A stretch of DNA of 64,000 bases from Lysinibacillus pakistanensis (GCF_030123245.1 NZ_CP126101.1:4090501-4154500), one strand, 5' to 3'; shown: positions 8,636 through 18,639, numbered from the stretch's first letter. The notes: generated from the sequence alone by a model not told the origin. Program-made: numbers and translations.

Positions 8636-10285
8636 TCAATCAATGATTCCGGATATACGATTATAGCCTTCCTTATTTTTTGACAATTTAACAAGGAACT
8701 GCCTACCATATTTATTTTGCTGCTCGCTTTCGATGCGAATAGCTACCATTGGATAACTCCCATCATACTCACCTAACTGACTGACAACATCCAAATTTTT
8801 CACATTACCTAACAAGCTAGAATCAAGCTTTGCATCAGGGAGGACTAAAGCCTTTTCTAAAGATTTATCGTCAATTGATTTTGCATACAAATAGAGAGAC
8901 ACTATATTTAAGGGACGTAGTTGATTAATAAACGTTTCAGAATCACTTTTCTTATATTGCTCATAGACTGCCTCAATCTGCATCATTTCTTGGTCATTTA
9001 TATCCACAATAATAAAATCACTATCATTAATCAATCCAGTAGTTTCTTCTCTTGTTTGTAAAATGATTGTCCACATATCATAAGAAGATAGCTTCGATAA
9101 TGTTGTGGAATTATTGCTTTTCTCTAGCTCTTTTATAACTGTCCCAGCCATTTCTTTCATAAGCTCTCCATACTTACCATCTGCTACATCTCGTAAAAAA
9201 TTCAAATGATCCACATGCAGCTTCCCATTGTAAGCAGGATATTTGGGACTTCCTTTTAATAATACCAACCATGTATTTTCAAAAGTTTCTCTTAACACCT
9301 TATAGGCAGTTGAATCAGGATTTTTATCTGCTAATAAGGTGCGTTCTATTATTTTTAAGGATCTAGCTGTATCTTCTCGTGTATACCTTAAATCATCTGC
9401 TAATAATAAATAACCCTTTTCTAAATACTCAAAATAGCCAAAGATATCAGGATGCAAATTATTTATATCCGCTGACCGATATTCCCCATTAATGGGATCA
9501 GCTTTAAAATAGAATGAACCATTCTCATCCCTTCTCAATTCCATAAATTGAGCATTTGCTGCATCAATGATTACCTTTAACTCAGGGTATTTATTAATAT
9601 TAATATCCGGTGATTTCTTTAAGAGAGGTTGAAACGGTTCTAGAAGACCACTGTAAAACTCCTCAAGTTCAATAACACTCTGTTCATATGATAAATATAC
9701 AGTAAAAGATTCATCATAGATTAAATCTCTCCCATTTATAGCTTCTAAAGCTCTTCTTGGGGTCGTCAATTCATTCAAAACATTTTCCTCAGCATCCTTT
9801 AAATACTGCTCATCACTTTCCTGTAATCGTAAATTGTTTTTTGTGTAAAACTCTAACATACTATCTGCATTTTTAATAAATTGAAATGCATTTAGTTCAT
9901 CAATAGAAACGGAAAGCTCTCTTCGTATTTGCTCTTTTTTACTCTTGTATTTTTTAGTAAGCCGTTCAACCCAATCCTTCTCTTCTGTCTTTTTTTCATC
10001 TTCCTTTAAAGCCTTTTCCTCACTGCTCAGACTTACTGGTTGCTGAATCACATAGGATGAAACAAGAACACTAACTAAAAGCACACTTGCAATGCTAACC
10101 ATCCAAACTGCCGACTTCTGCCATTTTGAAGGAGGTTTTTGTACTAAAGGATTTTCCTGTTCTTGTTGTACTTCGTTCTCTAGCTCAATTTGTGTGAAAA
10201 CGGCTTCTGGATCTAATTGCGGTTCCAAACGATCATAGGATTTTTTTAGAAGCTCCATCCGTTTTTCAAGCTGTTTATCATCCAT
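8636..10285 (-). CDS. probable anti-sigma factor, single-pass membrane protein
   Basis: I take the ATG at 10285 as start (549 residues): GGGGAG lies 8 nt upstream, and the ATG overlaps the TGA of the sigma gene (ATGGATGA). A cytoplasmic N-terminus of about 55 residues is followed by one membrane helix (SAVWMVSIASVLLVSVLVSSYVI) and roughly 470 extracytoplasmic residues with no domain I recognise. Translational coupling to an ECF-type sigma gene and the RsiX/RsgI-like topology suggest an anti-sigma factor that senses something outside the membrane. The long external part is unusual for a classical zinc anti-sigma factor and no HxxxCxxC motif is visible. The function is inferred from position. 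Confidence 0.65.
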   Translation of the reverse strand: MDDKQLEKRMELLKKSYDRLEPQLDPEAVFTQIELENEVQQEQENPLVQKPPSKWQKSAVWMVSIASVLLVSVLVSSYVIQQPVSLSSEEKALKEDEKKTEEKDWVERLTKKYKSKKEQIRRELSVSIDELNAFQFIKNADSMLEFYTKNNLRLQESDEQYLKDAEENVLNELTTPRRALEAINGRDLIYDESFTVYLSYEQSVIELEEFYSGLLEPFQPLLKKSPDININKYPELKVIIDAANAQFMELRRDENGSFYFKADPINGEYRSADINNLHPDIFGYFEYLEKGYLLLADDLRYTREDTARSLKIIERTLLADKNPDSTAYKVLRETFENTWLVLLKGSPKYPAYNGKLHVDHLNFLRDVADGKYGELMKEMAGTVIKELEKSNNSTTLSKLSSYDMWTIILQTREETTGLINDSDFIIVDINDQEMMQIEAVYEQYKKSDSETFINQLRPLNIVSLYLYAKSIDDKSLEKALVLPDAKLDSSLLGNVKNLDVVSQLGEYDGSYPMVAIRIESEQQNKYGRQFLVKLSKNKEGYNRISGIID

Positions 10286-10826
10286 TTTCAACACTCCCCT
10301 CTTGCATTAACACGACTTTTAATTTTTCCTTTGCACGCAGTAGCCGAATTTTAACTGTCGATAATGAGATGTTTAGAATCTCCGCTATTTCCTCATACTT
10401 CAGCTCATGAAAATAAAATAATACAAGTGGATAACGGTATTTTTCATCGAGTGCTTTAATGGCATTATGTAATACTCTATCCTCCTCAAAATTTAGTACA
10501 TGCATTTCTGCTGAAGAGGAAGGGAGCTGCCGTTCAACACTTAATCTTTCTTCCTTTGCTTGTTCTCGTTGCTCTTTGCGATAATAATCACGCGTGGCAT
10601 TCAGTGTAATTTTATAGAGCCACGTCGTAAAACGATCCTGTTTAAATTGATGTAAAAAACGATATAGCTTCACAAATACTTCCTGTGAAACATCTGCTAA
10701 ATCATTACTATGTACGCCACATTGATAGGCAAATTTTTCAACTGTTTGTTGATGTATTCGAATAAGCTCTATATAGGCTTCTTTGTCCCCTTGCTGTGCC
10801 TTTGCTATTAATTCAGCTTCCGTCAA
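10278..10826 (-). CDS. ECF-type RNA polymerase sigma factor
   Basis: A 182-residue sigma-70-family protein. Region 2 is seen in DVSQEVFVKLYRFLHQFKQDRFTTWLYKITLNATRDYYRK, and region 4 in YEEIAEILNISLSTVKIRLLRAKEKLK. Regions 1 and 3 are absent, as in ECF factors (SigX/SigW/YlaC type). The start is TTG at 10826, preceded by GGGGGGAT. It is co-transcribed and overlaps the downstream membrane protein gene. A TGTAAC-N17-CGTT element upstream suggests autoregulation. Which ECF subgroup it belongs to is uncertain. Confidence 0.9.
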   Translation of the reverse strand: MTEAELIAKAQQGDKEAYIELIRIHQQTVEKFAYQCGVHSNDLADVSQEVFVKLYRFLHQFKQDRFTTWLYKITLNATRDYYRKEQREQAKEERLSVERQLPSSSAEMHVLNFEEDRVLHNAIKALDEKYRYPLVLFYFHELKYEEIAEILNISLSTVKIRLLRAKEKLKVVLMQEGSVENG

Positions 10827-10849
10827 AATTATCCCCCCTTTGTTTATGG

Positions 10850-10876
10850 AACGAATAAATCCTCCTAATTGTTACA
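10850..10876 (-). promoter_or_regulatory. candidate ECF-type autoregulatory promoter
   Basis: Read on the minus strand, TGTAAC (10876-10871) is 17 bp from CGTT (10853-10850), close to the SigX-type TGTAAC-N17-CGWC pattern. It lies 24 bp upstream of the sigma factor's TTG start. Suggested by pattern only. Confidence 0.4.
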
Positions 10877-11046
10877 AAATTTACGTGTGCTTATTTTCAG
10901 AAAAAGCACACCAAAACCATATTTGGCATCATTCTACAACTTAACTGAATCTCATAAAGAAATCTATTATCAATTTTCTGATATCTGCTTGTGTTATGAA
11001 AATATTGCGGTAAAATAAAGCTTTAGTATAAGGAGGATTTATTTTC

Positions 11047-12387
11047 GTGTCATCGAGAGATCAATTTACAACTAAAATTGGATTTATTTTAGCTGCTGCA
11101 GGAAGTGCTATAGGATTAGGAGCTATTTGGAAGTTTCCATACATGGCGGGCACAAATGGCGGCAGTGTTTTTATTTTATTATTTATTTTATGTACATTCT
11201 TTATTGGCCTACCAGTGCTAATTGCTGAATTTATGATTGGCCGCCGTGGACAAAAAGATGCTGTAACATCGTTTAAGGAACAAGCGCCTGGAAAACCATG
11301 GTATTTAATTGGCTGGGGAGGCATGATTATTGCTGGACTTATCCTGTCATTTTACAGTGTTGTTGGTGGTTGGATTTTAAGCTATTTAGCTCGTGCATTT
11401 ACATTACAGTTAACTAGCTCTAGCACCCATATAAATTATGCAGATTTATTTGGTAGCATTATATCCAGCCCATTTGAAGCAGTGCTTGTTCAAGGACTAT
11501 TCATGCTATTAACCGTAGTCATTGTATCAGCAGGGATCAAAGGTGGTATTGAAAAAGCGAGCACTTGGATGATGCCACTATTGTTCATCTTTTTCATTGT
11601 ATTAGTGGTTCGCTCCCTAACATTGGACGGTGCGATGGAAGGCGTTAAGTTTATGTTTGTGCCTGACTGGTCATACTTCAATGCGGAAACATTTTTAATG
11701 GCACTTGGACAAGCATTCTTTTCATTAAGCGTTGGTATTGCGGTTATGATTACATATGCTTCCTACCTATCTAAGACAGAAAAAATAGGGAACTCCGCAA
11801 TTAATGTTGCATCCATGAATATCATCATTTCTTTACTAGCAGGTTTGGTTATATTCCCAGCAGTGTTTGCCCTAGGCTATACGCCAGATCAGGGTCCTGG
11901 TCTTGTATTTATTATTTTACCTGCTGTTTTCGAGCAATTACCACTTGGTGGATTATTTTTAACCATTTTCTTTATTCTTTTACTTTTTGCAACGGTAACA
12001 TCTTCGATTTCTATGTTAGAAATTGTTGTTGCTATTGCCATCGGTGATAAAGCTGAAAAGCGTAAAAAAGTTGCTTGGATTGGTGGCATCATTATTTTCA
12101 TTTTTGGTATACCAAGCGCCCTGTCATTTGGTATTCTATCAGATATAAAAATATTAGACCGCTCTATCTTTAACTTTGTTGACTTTTTAACAAATAGTAT
12201 TGGGATGCCAATTGGAGCCTTACTAATTTCCATTTTCGCAGGCTATTACTATACAAAGGACATTTCACGAAAAGAGCTTGCTTCCTCTAATATGATGTTT
12301 ACAATTTGGTATATTTTAATTCGTTATGTTTCGCCATTAGCCATTTTTATTATTTTTATTCAAGGAATTTTACCACTGTTTAAATAA
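11047..12387 (+). CDS. sodium-dependent NSS-family amino acid transporter
   Basis: A 446-residue polytopic membrane protein of the neurotransmitter:sodium symporter family. The hallmark first helix is GFILAAAGSAIGLGAIWKFPYMAGTNGG, with the unwound substrate/Na+ site around GSAIGLG. About eleven to twelve helices can be counted, as for MhsT-like bacterial members. The GTG start at 11047 follows AGGAGG. The substrate is probably an amino acid but cannot be named. It is monocistronic, with a terminator immediately downstream. Confidence 0.9.
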   Translation: MSSRDQFTTKIGFILAAAGSAIGLGAIWKFPYMAGTNGGSVFILLFILCTFFIGLPVLIAEFMIGRRGQKDAVTSFKEQAPGKPWYLIGWGGMIIAGLILSFYSVVGGWILSYLARAFTLQLTSSSTHINYADLFGSIISSPFEAVLVQGLFMLLTVVIVSAGIKGGIEKASTWMMPLLFIFFIVLVVRSLTLDGAMEGVKFMFVPDWSYFNAETFLMALGQAFFSLSVGIAVMITYASYLSKTEKIGNSAINVASMNIIISLLAGLVIFPAVFALGYTPDQGPGLVFIILPAVFEQLPLGGLFLTIFFILLLFATVTSSISMLEIVVAIAIGDKAEKRKKVAWIGGIIIFIFGIPSALSFGILSDIKILDRSIFNFVDFLTNSIGMPIGALLISIFAGYYYTKDISRKELASSNMMFTIWYILIRYVSPLAIFIIFIQGILPLFK

Positions 12388-12411
12388 GCGCGTATTCCAA
12401 TGAATTCAAAA

Positions 12412-12450
12412 AAAACGAGGTCGTCACAACTTGATGGACAACCTCGTTTT
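12412..12450. terminator. bidirectional intrinsic terminator
   Basis: AAAACGAGGT (12412-12421) pairs perfectly with ACCTCGTTTT (12441-12450), flanked by A and T runs. It lies between the converging transporter gene and yugE. Confidence 0.85.
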
Positions 12451-12472
12451 CTATCATCAAGCAAAGCCTTTG

Positions 12473-12742
12473 TTAAATAATACACTTTGCTTCAAATTTA
12501 ATGGCAATTAGTTTGTATGATATGGCTACACAATCCTCAAATGGAATCCATTCTTCAAACGAATGCTCATATGTTTCTTGTATAACCTTTGCAAGAATAG
12601 ATGGATCATCAATACCTTGCAATGCTGCTACAACATCTGCTGTTTCAGTATCATAATGATCTGAACCCAAGTGGAATGGATCCCACTCCTCAAGCAGATG
12701 TACAGCTGCTTGATTCATTTTAATATTTTCCAAAATACTCAC
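12473..12742 (-). CDS. yugE: DUF1871 family protein (YugE-like)
   Basis: An 89-residue acidic soluble protein with the DUF1871 pattern (LLEEWDPFHLGSDHYDTETADVVAAL). It is close to Bacillus YugE in size and in its position next to patB. It is probably a small helical protein; no enzymatic role is known to me. It is transcribed divergently from patB across about 60 bp. The ATG at 12742 is preceded only by a weak purine-rich site. Confidence 0.8.
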   Translation of the reverse strand: MSILENIKMNQAAVHLLEEWDPFHLGSDHYDTETADVVAALQGIDDPSILAKVIQETYEHSFEEWIPFEDCVAISYKLIAIKFEAKCII

Positions 12743-12805
12743 CTATTATCCTTTTATCATACTCGTATGATACCATAGTAAATAAAAAAGAAAAGAGTGA
12801 TTTGC

Positions 12806-13978
12806 TTGTCTATTTTCGATCAAACTAATAAACGTCGTTGTACAAACTCTGTAAAATGGGACGCAATGGAAAAAGTATATGGGCTAACAGATGCCTCGGA
12901 CATACTCCCAATGTGGGTAGCTGATATGGACTTTACCGCACCAGCAGCTGTAACAAAAGCCCTACGAGAGCATGCTAAAAAAACGGTTTTCGGCTATAGT
13001 TTTGTTGGTGAGGAAGCCGTGCAGTCGATTATAGACTGGCAAAATACTCGTCATAATTGGCAAATTGAAAAAGATTCAATTCTGTTTTGTAATGGTGTAG
13101 TTGCTGCTTTAGCCAATTGCATTACAGCCTTGACAAACCCTGGCGATAAAGTACTTATTTCCTCACCAGTCTATCCGCCATTTTATAACATTCCCAAAAG
13201 CAATGCTCGAGAAGTTATTAGCTGTCCTTTGGTTGAGCAAGATGGTACATTTGTATTTGACTTTGAAGCCTTTGAACAGGCATTATCTCAAAACATCAAA
13301 GCTTACATATTGTGCAATCCACATAATCCAGGGGGCTATGTATGGGATGAAGCAACGTTAAAGGAAATTGTGCGCCTTTGTGCAAAATACGATGTTTTGA
13401 TTATTTCAGATGAAATTCACTCTGATTTAATGATTGATGGTGCAACTCATACACCACTTGCAAAAATTGCTGGTGCTGAAATTGATCGAATTATTACTTG
13501 TCTGGCTCCAACAAAGACATTTAATTTAGCTGGAATACAAGTAGCCTATATGATTGTGACGGATAAGCGAAAACGTTTAAAATTAGAAGCTATTAATATG
13601 GCGAGTGGACAAGGCTCATTAAATACCTTTGCTTCTGTTGCACTGCAGGCAGCTTATACAGAGGGCTCTTCATGGCTAGATGAGTTACTTACTTACATCT
13701 CCAAAAACATGGACTATGCCATCAAAGAATTAGAGCAACTACCAGGCATTCGAATCACAAAACCACAGGGAACTTATTTGCTTTGGATAGATTATCGAGA
13801 TCTGGCTCTTGATGAAAAAGAAATGATGAAACGTTTACTTGAAACGGGCAAGCTAGCATTAGAGCCAGGAACTAAATATGGTGAAGAAGGACACGGTTTC
13901 CTACGTATGAATGTAGCTTGCTCCTTTGAAACAATCAAAGATGGTGTTCAGCGCTTTAAGCTAGCACTACAATCATAA
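12806..13978 (+). CDS. patB: PatB/MalY-type cystathionine beta-lyase (aminotransferase class I fold)
   Basis: A PLP-dependent C-S lyase that splits cystathionine or cysteine to pyruvate, ammonia and a thiol. Family signatures are SVKWDAM, LPMWVADMDF, NPHNPGGYVW, and the PLP lysine in LAPTKTFNLAGIQ. I choose the TTG at 12806 (390 residues) because AAGAGTGA lies 5 nt before it; a GTG at 12797 is an alternative. It is divergent from yugE, as in Bacillus. With the sulfate assimilation genes elsewhere in the window it belongs to sulfur amino acid metabolism. A terminator follows. Confidence 0.88.
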   Translation: MSIFDQTNKRRCTNSVKWDAMEKVYGLTDASDILPMWVADMDFTAPAAVTKALREHAKKTVFGYSFVGEEAVQSIIDWQNTRHNWQIEKDSILFCNGVVAALANCITALTNPGDKVLISSPVYPPFYNIPKSNAREVISCPLVEQDGTFVFDFEAFEQALSQNIKAYILCNPHNPGGYVWDEATLKEIVRLCAKYDVLIISDEIHSDLMIDGATHTPLAKIAGAEIDRIITCLAPTKTFNLAGIQVAYMIVTDKRKRLKLEAINMASGQGSLNTFASVALQAAYTEGSSWLDELLTYISKNMDYAIKELEQLPGIRITKPQGTYLLWIDYRDLALDEKEMMKRLLETGKLALEPGTKYGEEGHGFLRMNVACSFETIKDGVQRFKLALQS

Positions 13979-13992
13979 TGAGCTAAATAGTG

Positions 13993-14023
13993 AAGGATAT
14001 CTCAATTCAGAGATATCCTTTTT
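13993..14023 (+). terminator. intrinsic terminator of patB
   Basis: AAGGATATCTC (13993-14003) pairs perfectly with GAGATATCCTT (14010-14020), followed by T residues. Confidence 0.88.
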
Positions 14024-14114
14024 ATGTTTAGAATTATAATAGGGTGGAATGGTTTGTTAGATACTCCTTCTTTCTTTTACAAGCATGCTATCAAATTGGT
14101 TTGAGGTGATTTTC

Positions 14115-15539
14115 ATGGAGTTAGTGCCATTAGCAATAGAACGAGCATACATGACTTTTTTATTTCCATTTGCTTATCAAATGAAACATCGTTCCCAGCT
14201 TAGCAATGTCCTTAAAAATGAGGGATACTCCTTTTTTTCATTAAACAATACTTCTTTAGAAAATGCATTTTATGGTCATTCCATTTCAGTTACACATGAA
14301 GAGCTCGCTCAATTTTTCTATCCCTTTCTTGAGGATAAACTATTTCCAGAAAAATTGAAGAGTCAAGATTTTCTTCGATTTTCAAAGGCTTACCATACAA
14401 AGGGTTTTTTACAGCACAAGGATAGCCATTTCGATTATGAAATCATCAGTTTAGATGTTACATTATGCCCTTTTGGAAATGGAATTGTTACAGTTCGGGT
14501 AAGTATGACAGAGCACATACAGGATATTAGTGATGTTATTCATTTTATTCATTATTTTAGAGTACTTGAAGCAAAGCTAAGAGAGGAAAAGGGAGCTAGT
14601 CATCATTTTTCTTTTGGTGACTTTTCCTCCACCAGTGAATTATTATTTAAGCATTTTATGCCCTTCTTACAGCCTTTTTTATTGCATCATCAAGAAAATA
14701 CGTATGAAGGATTACCTTTTTTTGAGGATGAACGCATGTTTTCATCAGGGTATTTGCTTTGTAGGGAGGGACAAGCCATTTTAGACGAGCATTTATTTAG
14801 ACTGGGACAAGTAGATGGAAGAACGCCCGAAGGCACCCCTTTTATCTCTAGTACTAATCCTGAGTACATTGCTGACTATGTAAAACATCATACACATCAA
14901 CGTTGGGCTCCACAAAGCTATATTGTAACCTCTGCACAGGCACAGATAACAATTAGCAATATGTCTTTGGAAAAAAGCAAGCATAACTTGGAAGAATTTA
15001 TGGGTACTCACTACTATAACTTGTTTATTCATTATTTCTATAAAATGATGCTCCTAAAAGTTTCATATGAATATAGTGAAATCAGCTGGGGCAAAGATAA
15101 ATTAGTAGTGAACGAGCTCATTGAATTAATTACAAAGTTTTCTGCGCGCTACTATTTTGAAGAGGTAGTCGTTCGGACCGAAGGCAGAGAAATTTCACAA
15201 ATGTTGCGGAAATATTTTCGTATTAATGAGCATTATACGGAAACAAAAGCAACGCTCGATAGCTTATACCGTACACAAGAGGATCAATCGGACAATAGAA
15301 GTAATAAATTACTATTTATTCTCACAGTTTTTACAGTTATATCAGGTATTTATGGCATGAATTTAGTGATTGAGGAGTGGAGAGACTCTAATGGTTTAGG
15401 CAGTATTTGGAGTTATACCATATTTGAATGGGTAGCATTTGTTACAGCACTTAGTGGTATTGGTCTTTCCCTAATACTTGTTTGTATAACTACTATCAAG
15501 TCCATTAGAAATCAAATGCGACGCTATCAAAGAAAATAA
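14115..15539 (+). CDS. CorA-like divalent cation transporter family protein
   Basis: I choose the ATG at 14115 (474 residues) because GAGGTGA lies 6 nt upstream. A long soluble N-terminal part of about 390 residues is followed by two C-terminal helices. The first ends in the GMN signature (LFILTVFTVISGIYGMNLVIEEW) that defines the CorA pore. The N-terminal domain is longer than in classical CorA (total about 315) and has little recognisable similarity apart from a coiled, helical stretch before the first membrane helix. It is probably a Mg2+ or related metal channel with a divergent sensor domain; the substrate is unverified. Confidence 0.75.
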   Translation: MELVPLAIERAYMTFLFPFAYQMKHRSQLSNVLKNEGYSFFSLNNTSLENAFYGHSISVTHEELAQFFYPFLEDKLFPEKLKSQDFLRFSKAYHTKGFLQHKDSHFDYEIISLDVTLCPFGNGIVTVRVSMTEHIQDISDVIHFIHYFRVLEAKLREEKGASHHFSFGDFSSTSELLFKHFMPFLQPFLLHHQENTYEGLPFFEDERMFSSGYLLCREGQAILDEHLFRLGQVDGRTPEGTPFISSTNPEYIADYVKHHTHQRWAPQSYIVTSAQAQITISNMSLEKSKHNLEEFMGTHYYNLFIHYFYKMMLLKVSYEYSEISWGKDKLVVNELIELITKFSARYYFEEVVVRTEGREISQMLRKYFRINEHYTETKATLDSLYRTQEDQSDNRSNKLLFILTVFTVISGIYGMNLVIEEWRDSNGLGSIWSYTIFEWVAFVTALSGIGLSLILVCITTIKSIRNQMRRYQRK

Positions 15540-15545
15540 AAGCAT

Positions 15546-15575
15546 TGCCTCGTAGTCCTAAGTGGTTACGAGGCA
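15546..15575. terminator. hairpin between converging genes
   Basis: TGCCTCGTA (15546-15554) pairs with TACGAGGCA (15567-15575). T-rich sequence follows on the plus strand. Likely terminator of the CorA-like gene. Confidence 0.65.
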
Positions 15576-15590
15576 TCTAGCTTTCTTACT

Positions 15591-15803
15591 TTAAATATTT
15601 TGTTGATTGTTTGTTTCGCTCTTCTCAGCAAGAATACGTGCTTCAATTTCCTTGGATTTTAGTTCTTGCTTTTTTGAAATTTTGCGGAAAATCATAAATA
15701 CAGCAATACACAATATTAGCATTACTAAAAATTCAAAAGCAGCAGGAACATAACCTGATTTATCTTCAGGGAAATATAAAAATTGATACATTACGTTATT
15801 CAT
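15591..15803 (-). CDS. small membrane protein of unknown function
   Basis: A 70-residue protein with one clear membrane helix (FEFLVMLILCIAVFMIFRKI) followed by a basic then acidic, lysine/glutamate-rich cytoplasmic tail ending in NNQQNI. It lies 22 bp downstream of the cyclophilin gene on the same strand, so it is probably co-transcribed. I do not recognise the family. The reading frame is supported by context and plausible topology. Confidence 0.6.
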   Translation of the reverse strand: MNNVMYQFLYFPEDKSGYVPAAFEFLVMLILCIAVFMIFRKISKKQELKSKEIEARILAEKSETNNQQNI

Positions 15804-15824
15804 CTTTACACGTCCTTACAATTA

Positions 15825-16412
15825 TTATTCTAAAACTGTAATTGACTCAATCTTCACATCTTCAAGAGGTTTGTCACGGAAATCTTTTTCAACTTCTGCA
15901 ATTTTATCAACAATATCCATTCCTTCAACTACATGACCAAATACCGTATGCTTATGATCTAACCAAGGTGTACCACCATTTTTTGCATAAGCCTCAATAA
16001 TTTCCTCGGGGAAGCCAGCCCCCTGTAATTGACGAAGCATATCACTTGGAAGGTGCTTCATTTGAACGATAAAGAATTGTGAGCCATTAGTGTTTGGGCC
16101 TGCATTTGCCATAGAAAGAGCACCACGAAGATTAAATACTTGATCTGAGAACTCATCCTCAAAAGAGTTACCCCAAATAGATTCGCCACCCATACCAGTA
16201 CCTGTTGGGTCGCCACCTTGAATCATAAAATCTTGAATAACACGGTGGAAAATAATGCCGTTATAATAGCCTGATTTTGCATGGCCTAAGAAGTTTTCAA
16301 CTGTTTTTGGTGCATGCTCTGGGAATAACTTAATTTTAACTGCACCTAATGTTGTTTTCATTTCTACAAGTACTTCGCCTGCTTGTACTTCTGATGTTAA
16401 TTGTGGAAACAT
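15825..16412 (-). CDS. ppiB: peptidyl-prolyl cis-trans isomerase, cyclophilin type
   Basis: A 195-residue cyclophilin that isomerises X-Pro bonds in proteins. Signatures include [24 protein letters not shown], the active-site arginine in FHRVI, NGSQFFI and [15 protein letters not shown] short N-terminal extension is present, but there is no signal peptide, so it should be cytosolic. An AAAGGAGAG ribosome site precedes the ATG at 16412. It probably heads a two-gene unit with the small membrane protein. The 279 bp between this gene and the divergent PBP gene hold both promoters, not resolved here. Confidence 0.93.
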   Translation of the reverse strand: MFPQLTSEVQAGEVLVEMKTTLGAVKIKLFPEHAPKTVENFLGHAKSGYYNGIIFHRVIQDFMIQGGDPTGTGMGGESIWGNSFEDEFSDQVFNLRGALSMANAGPNTNGSQFFIVQMKHLPSDMLRQLQGAGFPEEIIEAYAKNGGTPWLDHKHTVFGHVVEGMDIVDKIAEVEKDFRDKPLEDVKIESITVLE

Positions 16413-16691
16413 TGGAGTCTCTCCTTTAAATGTAATTTCAGTTTCACTGAATATGATAGTAGCCTATCATATCTGACCTCATTTTAGTCTAACACACTTC
16501 CTACAGGTTTTCTCCACCAAAGTATTGACGATTTTTGCACTTTTATCACCATTTATAATCTGAATCTAGTTAAGAGAAATTGATAAAGCCTTCAAATTTT
16601 TATAAGTGCAAATAGGTCCGAACGCGTATTTGGAAACCATCCAAATTATGTTATTCTGTTGAAGGATTCATAATTTAGAGTGGAGGCACAC

Positions 16692-18542
16692 ATGAACAAG
16701 GCTTTTGGTTTTTTTATCATACTTCTATCCTTACCTGTTCTCTGGTGGGTTAGCACTAATATTAGAACAGAAATTAATACGGCAAAGGCACACGAAGAGC
16801 AAATTGCCAGCGCTATTCATTTACCGGAAGTACAGACACAGCTTCCCGTAACACTTATCGATCGAAACGGAGAAATTTTTAGTGAGGAATATGTCGAATG
16901 GAGACAGCCACTAACCTTACAGGAAATTCCAGAAATTGCCCAGGAAATTTTTATAGCAAGTGAGGATGCTCATTTTTATGATCATATTGGTTTTGATTTC
17001 AGTGCCATCATTCGAGCTGTTGTAGCAAATTCAAATACAAACTCAGCGTCTCAAGGTGGAAGCACTATCACCCAACAACTTGTTCGAATGCGCTATTTAT
17101 CAGATGAAAAAACTTATGAACGTAAATTAACAGAGCTTTTTTATGCACATGAACTTGAGAAAGAATTCGATAAGGATACGATTTTAACAATGTATTTAAA
17201 TGAATCCTATTTTAGTAATCAGGTTTATGGAATTGGCGGAGCAGCTACCTATTATTTTCAAAAGCCGCTCAAGGAACTTTCTATTGCTGAGATGGCATTT
17301 ATTTCAGCCATACCAAATAATCCGTCGCTATATAACCCTTTAAAGAATTTTGGTAACACAAAAGCACGACAGGAGCGGCTATTAGATACACTGGCAGCGA
17401 GCGGTGCTATAACATTAGAAGATGCTGCTACATATAAGGCTGAACCCATTACATTGAATGTAAAAAATAAAATTCAACAGTATCCTACATACAGCACATA
17501 TGTCCTGCAAGAGCTTAGATGGTTAGTGGCAGAAAAAGAAGGGTATGCGGAGCGACTTGTCAAAGCACAGAATGAAGAAGAAAAGAAAAAAATCAAAACT
17601 CAGCTAGACAATCGACTCAATACATTATTCCAAAATGGGCTGACAATCTATACAGCCCTTAATCCAAGCAAGCAGTCACATGATGAAAAAAAAATGACAA
17701 CCATTTTAGGCTCTGGCAAGCTACAGGCAGCAGGAGCAGTCATAGATAATAGTACTCGTGAAATTATTAGCCTTTATGCAGGGAAAAATTACGAAAAATT
17801 TGATTTTCACCGTGCCTTTCAAGGTACACGGCAGCCAGGCTCAGCCTTTAAACCACTAGCTGTCTATGCGCCGTTCTTTGAAACAACTGCACATACGCCT
17901 GATTCCATCGTTAATGGCGGAAGCTACTGTGTCGGATCATTTTGTCCGCAAAACTACGGGGGCTATAAGTATGGTGATGTGCCAATTCGGGTAGCATTTC
18001 GTCATAGCTATAACACATCTGCCCTACGACTTTTCCAGACAGTTGGCATTGAAACAGCATTTAGTTATCTGGATCGTTTTCATTTTCGCTCTATCATAGC
18101 AAAGGATCATAACTATGCTGCAGCATTAGGGGGATTAACATATGGCGTTACAGCACTTGAGCTAGCTGATGCCTATACTAGCTTTATAGACGGTTCCTAT
18201 GTCCTGGCTCACAGTATACGTAAGGTAACAGCCGCTGATGGAACTGAGCTTTATAGCTGGAATACGGAGCGCGATCAAATTTGGTCCCCAAAAACAGTAA
18301 AGTATATGCGTACGCTGCTGGCAGATGTTGTTGCAAACGGCACAGGACAAGGTGTCTATAGTACAAGTAGCTACATTGGAGCAAAGACTGGGACAACAAA
18401 TGACTATCGTGACTACTGGCTAGCTGGATTAACGCAGGAACATACAGCAGCTGTGTGGCTTGGCTTTGATAAGCCACAATCTATGGAAAATTTAGAGGCC
18501 TATAAAATTCACCATCAGCTGTTTAATGTATTAATGGAATAA
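16692..18542 (+). CDS. class A penicillin-binding protein (glycosyltransferase/transpeptidase)
   Basis: The ATG at 16692 is used because GGAGG ends 7 nt before it (616 residues). An N-terminal membrane anchor (FGFFIILLSLPVLWWVS) is followed by a GT51 domain with EDAHFYDHIGFD and GGSTITQQLVRM, then a transpeptidase domain with SXXK as SAFK (RQPGSAFKP), SXN as SYN and KTG as AKTGTTNDYRD. It polymerises and crosslinks peptidoglycan outside the membrane. It is short for a class A PBP, comparable to PbpF/PbpG, and ends soon after the KTG domain without a C-terminal extension. It is monocistronic with a strong terminator. Confidence 0.9.
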   Translation: MNKAFGFFIILLSLPVLWWVSTNIRTEINTAKAHEEQIASAIHLPEVQTQLPVTLIDRNGEIFSEEYVEWRQPLTLQEIPEIAQEIFIASEDAHFYDHIGFDFSAIIRAVVANSNTNSASQGGSTITQQLVRMRYLSDEKTYERKLTELFYAHELEKEFDKDTILTMYLNESYFSNQVYGIGGAATYYFQKPLKELSIAEMAFISAIPNNPSLYNPLKNFGNTKARQERLLDTLAASGAITLEDAATYKAEPITLNVKNKIQQYPTYSTYVLQELRWLVAEKEGYAERLVKAQNEEEKKKIKTQLDNRLNTLFQNGLTIYTALNPSKQSHDEKKMTTILGSGKLQAAGAVIDNSTREIISLYAGKNYEKFDFHRAFQGTRQPGSAFKPLAVYAPFFETTAHTPDSIVNGGSYCVGSFCPQNYGGYKYGDVPIRVAFRHSYNTSALRLFQTVGIETAFSYLDRFHFRSIIAKDHNYAAALGGLTYGVTALELADAYTSFIDGSYVLAHSIRKVTAADGTELYSWNTERDQIWSPKTVKYMRTLLADVVANGTGQGVYSTSSYIGAKTGTTNDYRDYWLAGLTQEHTAAVWLGFDKPQSMENLEAYKIHHQLFNVLME

Positions 18543-18589
18543 GCAATTTGCCTGTAGAGGTGGGAGTCCTTTTCCAGTGAAGATAAAAA

Positions 18590-18639
18590 ACAAAGAGCAG
18601 TCCAAAGTGAAGTATTTCACTAATTGGACTGCTCTTTGT
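18590..18639. terminator. strong bidirectional terminator
   Basis: A perfect 16-bp stem (ACAAAGAGCAGTCCAA, 18590-18605, with its complement at 18624-18639) around a 17-nt loop. It separates the PBP gene from the converging yufK. Confidence 0.9.
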
